Positions 23,628 to 32,119 of a stretch of 64,000 nucleotides of DNA are shown piece after piece (position 1 is the stretch's first letter; every line of letters starts with the position of its first letter). Under the pieces are notes generated by a model, which ran no database searches, was not told where the DNA came from, and worked only from the letters and a program-made list of their open reading frames with translations. Location: positions 310,001 through 374,000 of the forward strand of contig DAISVY010000001.1 of assembly GCA_036826635.1 (NCBI GenBank). The letters run 5' to 3'. Origin of the DNA: DAISVY01 sp036826635. GTDB lineage: Bacteria; Zixibacteria; MSB-5A5; GN15; FEB-12. Both the position numbers and the translations under genes were made by a program.

Positions 23628-25304
23628 ATGGACGTGCAGCGCGATACCCTCGAAACAGACATCCTGATTGTTGGAGCCGGTCCGGCCGGTTTGGCCCTGG
23701 CCTATCGTCTGGCGACACTTATTGCGGCCGATGATGCCTGCGATATGCCGGAAATCCTGTTGATGGACAAGGGCTCGTACGTGGGGGCTCATGCCCTCTC
23801 GGGGGCCGTGATGGATCCCCACGGTTTGGCCGAGTTGATTCCGGATTTTAAGGATCGGGGCGCTCCATTGGCGGCTCCCGTATCCGGCGACGCCATGTAT
23901 CTGCTTCGCAGGAACGGGGCGATAAAAGCTCCCTTCGTGCCACCGCCATTGAAGAACGACGGTAACTATGTCGTGTCGCTCAACCGCCTGACCGGCTGGA
24001 TGGCCGAGCAGGTCGAGGCGGCGGGTATTGATGTCTTTGCCGGGCTGGCCGGTCGGCATCTTCTGGTCGAAGACGGTCGGGTAACCGGGGTGCAGACGGT
24101 TGACATGGGGCTGGACAAAGAAGGAAAGCCGCGTGACAATTTCGAACCGGGGTCGATCATCAAAGCCAAAGTAACGGTCTTGTGCGAAGGTGTGCACGGA
24201 TCGCTGACCAAAGAAGCCTTCGAGAAAATACCCGAACTGGTCGATCATTGTCTGCCGCAGTCGTATCTGACCGGTGTGAAGGAAGTATGGGAGGTGCCGG
24301 CGGGGCGGATTAAAGCCGGCCAGGTGGTACACTCCGCGGGCTGGCCTACTTCGTATCGTCAGTACGGAGGCGGCTGGATCTACGGTATGAGCGATACCAT
24401 GGTGTCGGTCGGTTACACGACGGGGCTGGACGATCCCGATCCGACCAACGACCCGCACGGAAAATTTCAGCGTTACAAAGGACACCCGGTGATCAAGCGG
24501 TTTCTTGATGGCGGTACCATGCTTCACTATGGCGCCAAGACCGTGCCGGTGGCCGGTTATTTTGCCGTGCCGCGTCTGTACCATGACGGTTTGATGCTGT
24601 GCGGCGATTGTGCCGGGATGCTCAACACCCGCAAGCTCAAGGGGATTCATATCGCCATCAAGGCCGGTATGCTGGCCGCCGAGACGCTGTACGGGGCGGT
24701 TAAGGAGGGCGACTTTTCACGGGAACGGCTCGGAGGTTATGCCGAGGCTTTCGATCATAGCTGGGCGTGCAAGGAACTTCGCAGTTCGAGGAATTTCCAT
24801 GCCGGATTCGAGGGCGGGCTGTGGGCCGGAATCTTTCATGCCGCCATGCAAATCCTCACCGGCGGTCGCGGTCTTTTCAATCGACGGCCTCACCACCCGG
24901 ACAACGAGTACATGCTCAAGATCGCCGATTTCAGGAAGAAGTTCGGGCGGGAACCGAAGAAGCCCGAGTTGAAATTCGACAACGAGTTTTTTATAGATAA
25001 AACTACCGACGTTTACAAGTCGGGAACGTTACACGAGGAAAACCAGCCGTCGCATCTGGTTATTGCGGATTTCGATATCTGCAACAATCGTTGCACCGAG
25101 GAATACGGTAATCCGTGCCAGCATTTTTGCCCCGCTTCCGTATATAACATGGTCGAGGACGAAGATCGTCCGGGCAAGCTCAAGCTGGAACTGACACCGT
25201 CCAATTGTGTGCATTGCAAGACCTGTGATATCGTCGATCCATACCAGGTTATCACCTGGGTGACACCGCAGGGGGGCGAGGGACCGAATTACACCAATTG
25301 CTGA
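23628..25304 (+). CDS. Electron transfer flavoprotein:ubiquinone oxidoreductase
   Basis: Monotopic membrane flavo-iron-sulfur protein passing electrons from ETF to quinone (EC 1.5.5.1 family). FAD motif VGAGPAGL opens the protein, GAHALSGAVMDP and LMLCGDCAGMLN are ETF-QO blocks, and the C-terminus carries cluster ligands (CPASVYNM, NCVHCKTCDIVDP). A second Cys-bearing segment (CNNRCTEEYGNPCQHFC) precedes it. From the ATG at 23628, 558 aa; a GTG at 23613 would add five residues, but GGGGAAG supports 23628. No etfAB or acyl-CoA dehydrogenase genes are in the window. Confidence 0.95.
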   Translation: MDVQRDTLETDILIVGAGPAGLALAYRLATLIAADDACDMPEILLMDKGSYVGAHALSGAVMDPHGLAELIPDFKDRGAPLAAPVSGDAMYLLRRNGAIKAPFVPPPLKNDGNYVVSLNRLTGWMAEQVEAAGIDVFAGLAGRHLLVEDGRVTGVQTVDMGLDKEGKPRDNFEPGSIIKAKVTVLCEGVHGSLTKEAFEKIPELVDHCLPQSYLTGVKEVWEVPAGRIKAGQVVHSAGWPTSYRQYGGGWIYGMSDTMVSVGYTTGLDDPDPTNDPHGKFQRYKGHPVIKRFLDGGTMLHYGAKTVPVAGYFAVPRLYHDGLMLCGDCAGMLNTRKLKGIHIAIKAGMLAAETLYGAVKEGDFSRERLGGYAEAFDHSWACKELRSSRNFHAGFEGGLWAGIFHAAMQILTGGRGLFNRRPHHPDNEYMLKIADFRKKFGREPKKPELKFDNEFFIDKTTDVYKSGTLHEENQPSHLVIADFDICNNRCTEEYGNPCQHFCPASVYNMVEDEDRPGKLKLELTPSNCVHCKTCDIVDPYQVITWVTPQGGEGPNYTNC

Positions 25305-25388
25305 GGGCCAGGCATCGACGTCCCCTTTTTTCGAACCAATCCGGCGGCCGTTCGTAATTAAGGTAAAGGTTTGACCGGCAGGGGGGCG

Positions 25389-26177
25389 ATGCTGATGCTG
25401 ATAAAGGTAGTGGCTCTGCAAACGAGGGTGGGCCAGAAGCTCAGCCTTGAAGAAAAAATATATCTGTTCAAACAACGGCCGGATTTCGTTTGTCTACCCG
25501 AGTACGCTCTTATTGACGAATCTATCCCCGATTACCACCGCGCCGCGCTGTATCGTCGGGAACAATTGGATTATCTTTCGCATCTCTCCGACGAATTGTC
25601 GACCTGTCTGATTGCCGGGACCGTGGTCGATGCCGTGGATGACCGGTTGTACAACGCCTGTTATGTTATCAACCGGGGATTTACCATCGGGCGCTATTTC
25701 AAACGTTTCCCGGTCGAGCGGGAACAGCTCAGAGGTATATCGCCGGGGAAGCAGAATCTGGTGCTTGAAGTTGACGGTCTGCGTTTCGGGGTGATGATCT
25801 GCGGTGACGTTTTTTACCCGGAACTCTATTCCCAGTTGGGACAAGCGTCGGTCGATATGATTTTCGTGCCGACCACTTCGCTTTATCGTCCGGACGATTC
25901 CCTTTCCATGAAACATCGGCGCGATAACGATTACTTCATGGCCGGGGCCCGATGTTCCGGGGCTTATGTCGTCAAAGTCTGCGGGGTGGGCAGGATATTC
26001 AATCGGCCTTTACAGGGGCGCTCGCTTATCGCCGCTCCGTGGGGTGTTCTGGAACGGGTCGAGGGTGGCGACGAGCAGCAGGAACGCTGTCTGGTGGCCA
26101 CGCTTGATGTCGACGAGCTGCGGGAATTTCGCGGCAAGTACCGGTTGGAAGAAAACAGCGCGCTTGATCTCGGTTGA
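25389..26177 (+). CDS. Carbon-nitrogen hydrolase (nitrilase superfamily)
   Basis: Thiol amidase-fold enzyme, 262 aa. The catalytic triad candidates are Glu in CLPEYAL, Lys in YFKRFPVE and Cys in VMICGDVFYPE, all in the standard order. A NAAGGYR-type end and GRSLIAAPWGVLERV strand are also seen. The substrate is unknown (N-carbamoyl or omega-amide compounds are common in the superfamily). The ATG at 25389 follows AGGGGGG; a TTG at 25371, preceded by AAGGTAAAGG, would add six residues. A bidirectional terminator follows. Confidence 0.85.
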   Translation: MLMLIKVVALQTRVGQKLSLEEKIYLFKQRPDFVCLPEYALIDESIPDYHRAALYRREQLDYLSHLSDELSTCLIAGTVVDAVDDRLYNACYVINRGFTIGRYFKRFPVEREQLRGISPGKQNLVLEVDGLRFGVMICGDVFYPELYSQLGQASVDMIFVPTTSLYRPDDSLSMKHRRDNDYFMAGARCSGAYVVKVCGVGRIFNRPLQGRSLIAAPWGVLERVEGGDEQQERCLVATLDVDELREFRGKYRLEENSALDLG

Positions 26178-26212
26178 ATCGATCCCGGCCCGGAAGAAAT
26201 TGCACGCTATGA

Positions 26213-26251
26213 AAAAAGCCCCCGCCGGGCGGAGGCTTTTTATTTTTTTCG
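26213..26251. terminator. Bidirectional terminator between convergent genes
   Basis: AAAAAAGCC pairs with GGCTTTTT around a GC-rich inner part (CCCGCCGGGCGGA), followed by ATTTTTTT on the plus strand and, read on the minus strand, by a T-run as well. It serves the nitrilase-family gene and the foldase gene. Confidence 0.85.
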
Positions 26252-26262
26252 TTATGGCAGCG

Positions 26263-28110
26263 TCAGCGCTGGCGGCGTTGCCAGCCGATGTTGCTTTGAA
26301 TCTGAGCATTGGCATGGAGGTTCTGGAACCATTTGCTGTAGGCTTCCTGCTGCTTGGTCAAAAGAGCGCTATTGTAGACCGAGTCGCGTTTTTCGTTGAA
26401 GCTCGTCAGGTCGGGGGACGTATGTTCCAACAGTTTCAGGATGGCCATGCCTCCGGAGTATTCAATCGGTTCGGATATCTCGCCCGTTTCGTTCAGGCCG
26501 AAAGCCGCGCCTATTATGACCGGGTCTGAACTGAGCTGGACGACTCTCGAAGAACGCGAGAAGGGACCGACTTCGTCATACTTGAAGCCGTACTTTTCCG
26601 CCGCTTTCTTGATGTTCGTCCCTTTTTGTATTTCTTCGTAGACCTGCGCCGTGGTGTCGTGGCAGATCATGCCCATCCGTTGTTGAGATATCTCCTGGTA
26701 TACTTCCGCCCTGACGTCTTCGAATTCCGCGAGACCCGCGGGAAGCCGCTGATCGACTCGGGCTACGCAATAGCTTTCGCTCAGATCGATGACGTCCGAT
26801 ATATCTCCCGCTTTATTATTGAAGGCCCATTCGACTATTTTCGGGGCGCCGCCACGGAAGTAGGATATCCGGTCTTTCGCGGCGATTGGATCGGTGGTGA
26901 GCACTTCCAGTTCCAGGGCTGTTGCGGCCGCTTCGAAACCGTCGGTTTGCGCCAGTTGGATGAAATCGTTCATGCGGCTCCAGAGCTGGTCGAGCGTTTC
27001 CATCGAGGGACGCACCTTGATCAAAATATGGGCTGCGTGGGCCTGTTTGACCTTCTTGTTTTTGTCGCTGGCGCGCGGGCTGGTATCGACATCGGTCTTG
27101 TAGCCCAGGTGTTTTATGATGTGATAGCCGAATTGGGTTTTAATGGGCGGGGATATCTCGCCTTCCTTCATCGCAAAAGCGGCGCTGTCGAATTCGTGCA
27201 CCATTCTTCCCTGAGCAAACCAACCCAGATCACCACCCTTGGAAGCGCTTCCCGGGTCTTCCGACCAGCGCTCGGCCAGACCGGCGAAATCTTCTCCGGC
27301 CAGAACGGAGTCGCGCAGTTCGTTGGCCAGGACCAGGGCGTTATGATTGTCAAGTTCCGAGGGCTCTTTGTCTACCTTGACGATGTTCAGAATCGCTCGT
27401 TCGTCTACCGTGTAGTCATTACGGTGTTCGTTGAAATATGCTTCGCATTCTTCGTCGGTGGCTTTAGGTACTACCGATGAGAACCGGCTCTTACGGACGA
27501 CTACCGCTCCGACTTTAACATTTTCTTCGCTGTCCAGGAAGGCCTGTCTGACTTCGCTTTCGGACATGTGAACGGCTTCGAGAATCAATTGCTGGAGCTT
27601 GATGGCTTTCAGTTCGGTGCGTACCTGCGGTTCGATGGTTGCCCAGAAGCTGGCGGCCGACGGATCAGCCATCAGGTTGACGTACTTCTGATAGTCGAAA
27701 TGACCGTCGGTTTGGAATGACGACAATTCCTGCAGCCAGGTCGGCGGATTGAAACGAAGGTACAGGTACAGATCGTCCTCGGTTACCATTACGTTATGTT
27801 TCTCCGCCTGCTGCATCAGAAGCTTGTCGGCGACTACCTGGTTCCAGGCGGATTCTTCCAGTTCTTCAAGACGGGCGTCCGAGATTTCGCCTTCCGACTT
27901 CTTTGATTCCGCCTGATAAAGATTGCTGTATACCTGCTGGTAAGTATTCCAAGATATCGGCTCGCCGTTTACGATACCCGCTTCATTGGCCTGGGCGAAC
28001 TTCTGGCGGCCGGTAATATCCAGACCCCACTGCAGGACGATCATGCCCATAAAAAAGACCAGAACAATGATGATGATAGGCAGGATCATTTTTCGCAGAG
28101 CTTCAAACAT
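26263..28110 (-). CDS. PpiD/SurA-like periplasmic peptidyl-prolyl isomerase
   Basis: Membrane-anchored periplasmic foldase, 615 aa. One N-terminal helix (MILPIIIIVLVFFMGMIVLQW) is followed by a SurA-N/PpiD chaperone region (about 40-225). A parvulin domain at about 237-340 has FAGLAERWSEDPGSASKGGDLGWF and FGYHIIKHLGY. A second parvulin-like region (HAAHILIKVRP) is degenerate. A C-terminal helical part follows. It likely assists folding of outer-membrane and secreted proteins. GAGGAG lies about 10 bases before the ATG. A TTGCGC/TATATT pair (28223-28196, 16-base spacing) may be its promoter. Confidence 0.9.
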   Translation of the reverse strand: MFEALRKMILPIIIIVLVFFMGMIVLQWGLDITGRQKFAQANEAGIVNGEPISWNTYQQVYSNLYQAESKKSEGEISDARLEELEESAWNQVVADKLLMQQAEKHNVMVTEDDLYLYLRFNPPTWLQELSSFQTDGHFDYQKYVNLMADPSAASFWATIEPQVRTELKAIKLQQLILEAVHMSESEVRQAFLDSEENVKVGAVVVRKSRFSSVVPKATDEECEAYFNEHRNDYTVDERAILNIVKVDKEPSELDNHNALVLANELRDSVLAGEDFAGLAERWSEDPGSASKGGDLGWFAQGRMVHEFDSAAFAMKEGEISPPIKTQFGYHIIKHLGYKTDVDTSPRASDKNKKVKQAHAAHILIKVRPSMETLDQLWSRMNDFIQLAQTDGFEAAATALELEVLTTDPIAAKDRISYFRGGAPKIVEWAFNNKAGDISDVIDLSESYCVARVDQRLPAGLAEFEDVRAEVYQEISQQRMGMICHDTTAQVYEEIQKGTNIKKAAEKYGFKYDEVGPFSRSSRVVQLSSDPVIIGAAFGLNETGEISEPIEYSGGMAILKLLEHTSPDLTSFNEKRDSVYNSALLTKQQEAYSKWFQNLHANAQIQSNIGWQRRQR

Positions 28111-28195
28111 CCTTAGCGACTCCTCTCAGACAGAATTATCACACAACGGTTAGCCCGATGTTGTTTACAGCTATACCCAACCGGGCAGGCTGGGA

Positions 28196-28223
28196 AATAT
28201 AATGAAATGGTATCCTTGCGCAA
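28196..28223 (-). promoter_or_regulatory. Candidate promoter for the PpiD/SurA-like gene
   Basis: On the minus strand TTGCGC (28223-28218) and TATATT (28201-28196) are 16 bases apart, upstream of the foldase gene in a 209-base divergent intergenic region. Confidence 0.3.
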
Positions 28224-28319
28224 GGCGCTCGCGGACCATTTACGAAAAAAACCTGTTTTCCGGGCACAAACCGTCCTAAGTTCGGTTGAATGCATAAGCA
28301 CCCTGGCCCGAAAACAGCT

Positions 28320-30602
28320 ATGATTAGAGTATCGACCAAATCCGCCGCCTTGTTAATCCTGCTATCCTTCTTTTATATAACGGCTTATGGACAGGATGCC
28401 GATTGGCCGCTGAAAACCCGGATTGACCTTTCGTCCGGTTTTGGCGACTTCAGGCTCGGCCGTTTTCACGCCGGGATCGACCTGCGCACCGGGGGGATTG
28501 TCGGGCGGAAGGTATTTTCGCCGGTGGATGGCTATGTCTGGCGGGTCAGTATGTCCTACGACGGCTACGGCAAAGGGCTGTATATTATGGCCGACGACGG
28601 GCATCTTTATGTTTTCGGGCACCTTTCGGCGCTGGCCGAACGCATAAATCGGGCGGTTCAAAAGGCTCAGAACCGGGCCGAAAGGTATTATGTCGATCTG
28701 TATTTTCCTCGCGATTCAATCCCGGTGGCTCGCGGTGAGATGATCGCCCTTTCGGGGCAGACGGGGGTGGGTGCGCCGCACCTTCATTTCGAGGAGCGGG
28801 CCCCTGACAATCGTCCGATAAACCCGCTCAGTCACGGTTTTTCTCTCAAAGATCGGGTAAGGCCTGTTTTTCGGCGGATCGGTTTTGAGCTTTGCGATGA
28901 TCGGTCACTGTTTGTCGAGGGCGGCCGCAAGCGTTTCTACGAAATTACGGCTCAAAAAAAGGCCGGGCGGTTTGCTCTGGACTCGGTCGTTTATATGAAC
29001 GCGCCTTTCGGTGTGTTGGTTGACTGCTTTGATCGTATGCGTCCGCGGGGTATGCGCCAGTCAATTTATCGGCTGACTTTCAGTGTCGAAAATGAGGTGC
29101 TCTATCAGGTGATTTTAGACACCCTCGATTTCGAGGCCGGGCCCGCCTCGGCTCTTGCTTTCGATGCTGCCGAAATCGCCGCCGGTCGCAAACGGGTTCG
29201 ACGGCTGTATCGTCGGACCGGCAACACCTGCCCCGGGCAGGAAGTGAACGGAGACTCGGGCGGTATCTTTGGTCTTGATCCCGACCTGCCGTACGGTTTG
29301 TACCGGGCTAAGATCGTCGGTGAAGATAACGCGGGCAACAGTTCCGAGTTGACCTTTCGTTTTTTGTGGGGCCCGAGCGGCAACATTTACCGGTTGGACA
29401 CCGTGGTAACGGTTGACAGTACGACCCGAGATTTTTTCTTCGTCGCCGTTCCCGGCTATGAAAAACTGGATGTTCGGGCGGTCGAACTCATGGCATATCG
29501 CGAAGACGGCTGGCAGATGCAAACGGGGGCGAGAGTAAGTTACCTGGCCAACGGCTGGATCAAGGTTCGGGTTGCGGGTATAAATACAGACAAGCAGAGT
29601 TTGCGGCTCCGGCTTCGCGCCGGCGAAGACTGCTCTATTTCGGAAGAGCCGTTCTGTCTGGGGACGGGGCGTGGCAATGGATCCGGTCTGGCATACGAAA
29701 TAGCCGAGGATGGTCTTATCGTGACCGCTACTATGGCTGCACATGAGCATGTCCCGGCGACGGTGCGGTTCTGTTTCCGAGACAGCCTGCTGGCCGAAGA
29801 GCCGCTGCGGGTATCCGGCGAGCCGGGTATTTTCCGGTTGTTCCTGCGTCCCCGGCCGGAATTGCGGCGAATCGACCGGTTGGTAATGATGACCGGAGAA
29901 ACGCCGCCCGATACAGTCGGGCTGGATGTGGCTATCGCGGCTTTGGGATATGACAAGCACGAGGTTTTCGCGGCTGACAACGCTTTTGCGATAGAGTGCG
30001 GCCGGGAGAATTTCTTCGAGCCGCGTTTTGTTGCGGTTGAACGACGCCCCCCCCCCGGTGGTTTTGGCGGACAGCTTAATTCGCCGGTGTATAAGATTTT
30101 GCCGGAAGGTTTCGCCGTCAGGAGAGCGTTCGATCTTGACCTGGAGCTGAACCCGGCAGGCGCGTACAATTCACGAAGCGGTCTGGGCTGGTGGGACGAA
30201 GAAGGGAAAAGCTGGGTGTGGCTCGATGATGACAGCACGGTCGCCGGGCATGTTCGGGGAAGTACCATGGGTGGGGGAGAGTTCGCCGCGGTGTACGATA
30301 TCGAGTCTCCCCGGATCGAGAAGCTTAATATCAAGTCCGGGCAGACGATCAGAGAAGTGCGTCCGGAGATAACGTTCATGCTGATCGATACGCTGGCCGG
30401 GTTTGGTGATGATCGCGATATCGACGTGCGTGTCAACGGGCAATGGCTGATTCCAGAATACGACCGCGAGACGTATGAGTGCAAGGCTACACCGTTCGAG
30501 CCGTTGCCGACCGGGGAATGCCGCCTGACTATTATCGCAACCGACCGGGCCGGTAACCGCGCCGAACATTCGGTCGTGTTCAACGTTTCAGAGACCAGGT
30601 AA
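28320..30602 (+). CDS. Exported M23 (LytM-type) metallopeptidase with long C-terminal region
   Basis: From the ATG at 28320 the product is 760 aa with a signal peptide (LLILLSFFYITAYG). The M23 domain lies at the N-terminus: RFHAGIDLRTG (metal His and Asp), GHLSAL, and APHLHFEER (second HxH metal/catalytic pair). The remaining 550 residues look like beta-rich Ig-like repeats, ending with DRAGNRAEHSVVFNV. Endopeptidase action on peptidoglycan or an activator role is likely. An ATG at 28290 would add ten residues before the signal; I prefer 28320. A run of ten C (30047-30056) lies within the gene and encodes prolines. Confidence 0.88.
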   Translation: MIRVSTKSAALLILLSFFYITAYGQDADWPLKTRIDLSSGFGDFRLGRFHAGIDLRTGGIVGRKVFSPVDGYVWRVSMSYDGYGKGLYIMADDGHLYVFGHLSALAERINRAVQKAQNRAERYYVDLYFPRDSIPVARGEMIALSGQTGVGAPHLHFEERAPDNRPINPLSHGFSLKDRVRPVFRRIGFELCDDRSLFVEGGRKRFYEITAQKKAGRFALDSVVYMNAPFGVLVDCFDRMRPRGMRQSIYRLTFSVENEVLYQVILDTLDFEAGPASALAFDAAEIAAGRKRVRRLYRRTGNTCPGQEVNGDSGGIFGLDPDLPYGLYRAKIVGEDNAGNSSELTFRFLWGPSGNIYRLDTVVTVDSTTRDFFFVAVPGYEKLDVRAVELMAYREDGWQMQTGARVSYLANGWIKVRVAGINTDKQSLRLRLRAGEDCSISEEPFCLGTGRGNGSGLAYEIAEDGLIVTATMAAHEHVPATVRFCFRDSLLAEEPLRVSGEPGIFRLFLRPRPELRRIDRLVMMTGETPPDTVGLDVAIAALGYDKHEVFAADNAFAIECGRENFFEPRFVAVERRPPPGGFGGQLNSPVYKILPEGFAVRRAFDLDLELNPAGAYNSRSGLGWWDEEGKSWVWLDDDSTVAGHVRGSTMGGGEFAAVYDIESPRIEKLNIKSGQTIREVRPEITFMLIDTLAGFGDDRDIDVRVNGQWLIPEYDRETYECKATPFEPLPTGECRLTIIATDRAGNRAEHSVVFNVSETR

Positions 30603-30631
30603 GATTTTTCTCGCTGGGCAGGGGAACCGGG

Positions 30632-31345
30632 GTGCTTTTTCCGATCCGAGATGATCAGCCAACGTTCAGAACGCCGTATCTTACGATCGGTCTGATAATC
30701 GTCAATACGGTTGTGTTTCTCTTTTCCCGGACATTTGGGGTGGAGGGATTCGCGAAATTTCTGACCAGTTTCGGTTACACCCCGTTGCTTTTTCTGGGCG
30801 GTGGGGCGGTGTCCCACGTGCCGTCGTGGTTGTACATCACGCCGATTTCTTCCATGTTTTTGCACGGCGGCTGGATGCATCTGATCGGCAACATGCTCTT
30901 CCTGTGGATTTACGGCAACAATATCGAGGACTATTTCGGCCCGATTAAGTTCCTGTTGTTTTATCTCGTCTCGGGACTGGCGGCGATTTTTCTGTACACC
31001 GTTTTTAATCCGCATTCCACCGTGCCGCTGGTCGGGGCGTCGGGGGCAATCGCGGGAGTGATGGGCGCATACATGGCACTGCACCCGAAGGCCCGAATCA
31101 CCTGCCTGCTGTTTTATTTTCTTATCACTTTTGTTACTCTTCCGGCCAAGGTTGTCCTGGGGGTATGGTTTGCATATCAGGTACTGATGTCCATGATAGG
31201 CGGCGCCACCGGTGGCGGAGTGGCCTGGCTGGCTCACGTGGGCGGTTTCATTTTCGGCTGGGTGTTGCTGAAGATTCTGATCAAATTTCGCGGTCCGGGC
31301 AGAACGCCGCGCAACGGTCAGCGCATCTACCGCGTGCGGTATTGA
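30632..31345 (+). CDS. Rhomboid-family intramembrane serine protease
   Basis: A 237 aa six-helix membrane protein. The active-site Ser is in GASGAIAGVMGAYM (GxSG), and the partner His is in LAHVGGFIFGW. HLIGNMLFLWIYGNNIED is the usual helix-2 motif and WMHL precedes it. GTG start with a GGGGAACC upstream. It closely follows the M23 peptidase gene (29 bases), suggesting co-transcription. The 35-base gap to the convergent cobalamin gene shows no terminator. Confidence 0.94.
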   Translation: MLFPIRDDQPTFRTPYLTIGLIIVNTVVFLFSRTFGVEGFAKFLTSFGYTPLLFLGGGAVSHVPSWLYITPISSMFLHGGWMHLIGNMLFLWIYGNNIEDYFGPIKFLLFYLVSGLAAIFLYTVFNPHSTVPLVGASGAIAGVMGAYMALHPKARITCLLFYFLITFVTLPAKVVLGVWFAYQVLMSMIGGATGGGVAWLAHVGGFIFGWVLLKILIKFRGPGRTPRNGQRIYRVRY

Positions 31346-31381
31346 CAACCCCGACTACTGTACTGCACTTCTGAACGCCCC

Positions 31382-31915
31382 CTATGATTCAAACCCTTTG
31401 CGGGCAAGCACGCCCCGGCGATAGTAGTGTTTGACCTCGGTCATCTCCGTAACCAGATCGGCCCGATCAAGCCATTCCTGCGGGCAGTATCGTCCGGTAA
31501 GTATCAATTCCACGTTGTCGGGTTTGGTTTTCAGAAGGGGGAGAACATCCTCGGCCGTCAGCAGTTTGAAATAGGTTGCCACACAGACCTCGTCCAGAAT
31601 GACGATATCGTACATCCCGGAATCCATGGCTTCGCGAGCGCGTTGCAAGGCCCTTCGGGCGATGGTTTTATCCTCTTCCGAAGGGGGTTCCCGACGCAAA
31701 ACGAAGGCGTCATTGCCGTATTGCTCAATTTCGATATGTTGCTTAAGCGGTTCCAGGCCTTTGAGTTCGCCGTATGGAAAATCCTTCATCAGCATTATGA
31801 TAAGCGATTTCAGACCATGTCCGGCGGCCCGAACAGCCTGACCTATGGCGGCGGTCGTTTTGCCTTTACCATGGCCGGTATAGATTTGAATGAATCTTTT
31901 AGATTCCGAGTTCAT
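31382..31915 (-). CDS. ATP:corrinoid adenosyltransferase (CobA/BtuR/CobO type)
   Basis: Adenosylates cob(I)alamin or an earlier corrinoid. The P-loop GHGKGKTTAAIG comes right after the start, with VILDEVCVATYFKLL (Walker B) and VELILTGRYCPQEWLDRADLVTEM, both family signatures. From the ATG at 31915, 177 aa, close to normal. An upstream ATG at 31996 would add a 27-residue leader of no recognisable character. No other cobalamin genes are nearby, so it probably works in salvage. Confidence 0.93.
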   Translation of the reverse strand: MNSESKRFIQIYTGHGKGKTTAAIGQAVRAAGHGLKSLIIMLMKDFPYGELKGLEPLKQHIEIEQYGNDAFVLRREPPSEEDKTIARRALQRAREAMDSGMYDIVILDEVCVATYFKLLTAEDVLPLLKTKPDNVELILTGRYCPQEWLDRADLVTEMTEVKHYYRRGVLARKGFES

Positions 31916-32119
31916 GGCGTTTTGTCCCGGCCGTGCGGCCGTATTCGGGTCAGTGTTGTGTGTGAACAATAACGGATGTGAATCTCCCTTTGGCAATTAC
32001 AAGATTGTCTGCTATATTATCAGCCTTGGCCGGTATCATTTGACCGTATACTCGGTCGTCCGGCGCACAGTTATTTTGAAAATACAAACCGCAACAAGAG
32101 ATATGGGAGTTCTGCGATC

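Noticed and set aside
28113..28339. Short minus-strand frames between the foldase and M23 genes
   Set aside because: They lie in a divergent promoter region and lack a Shine-Dalgarno or domain.
29540..31348. 602-codon open frame antisense to the M23 and rhomboid genes
   Set aside because: Low-complexity Ser/Arg/Pro-rich product covering two genes with clear active-site motifs on the other strand.
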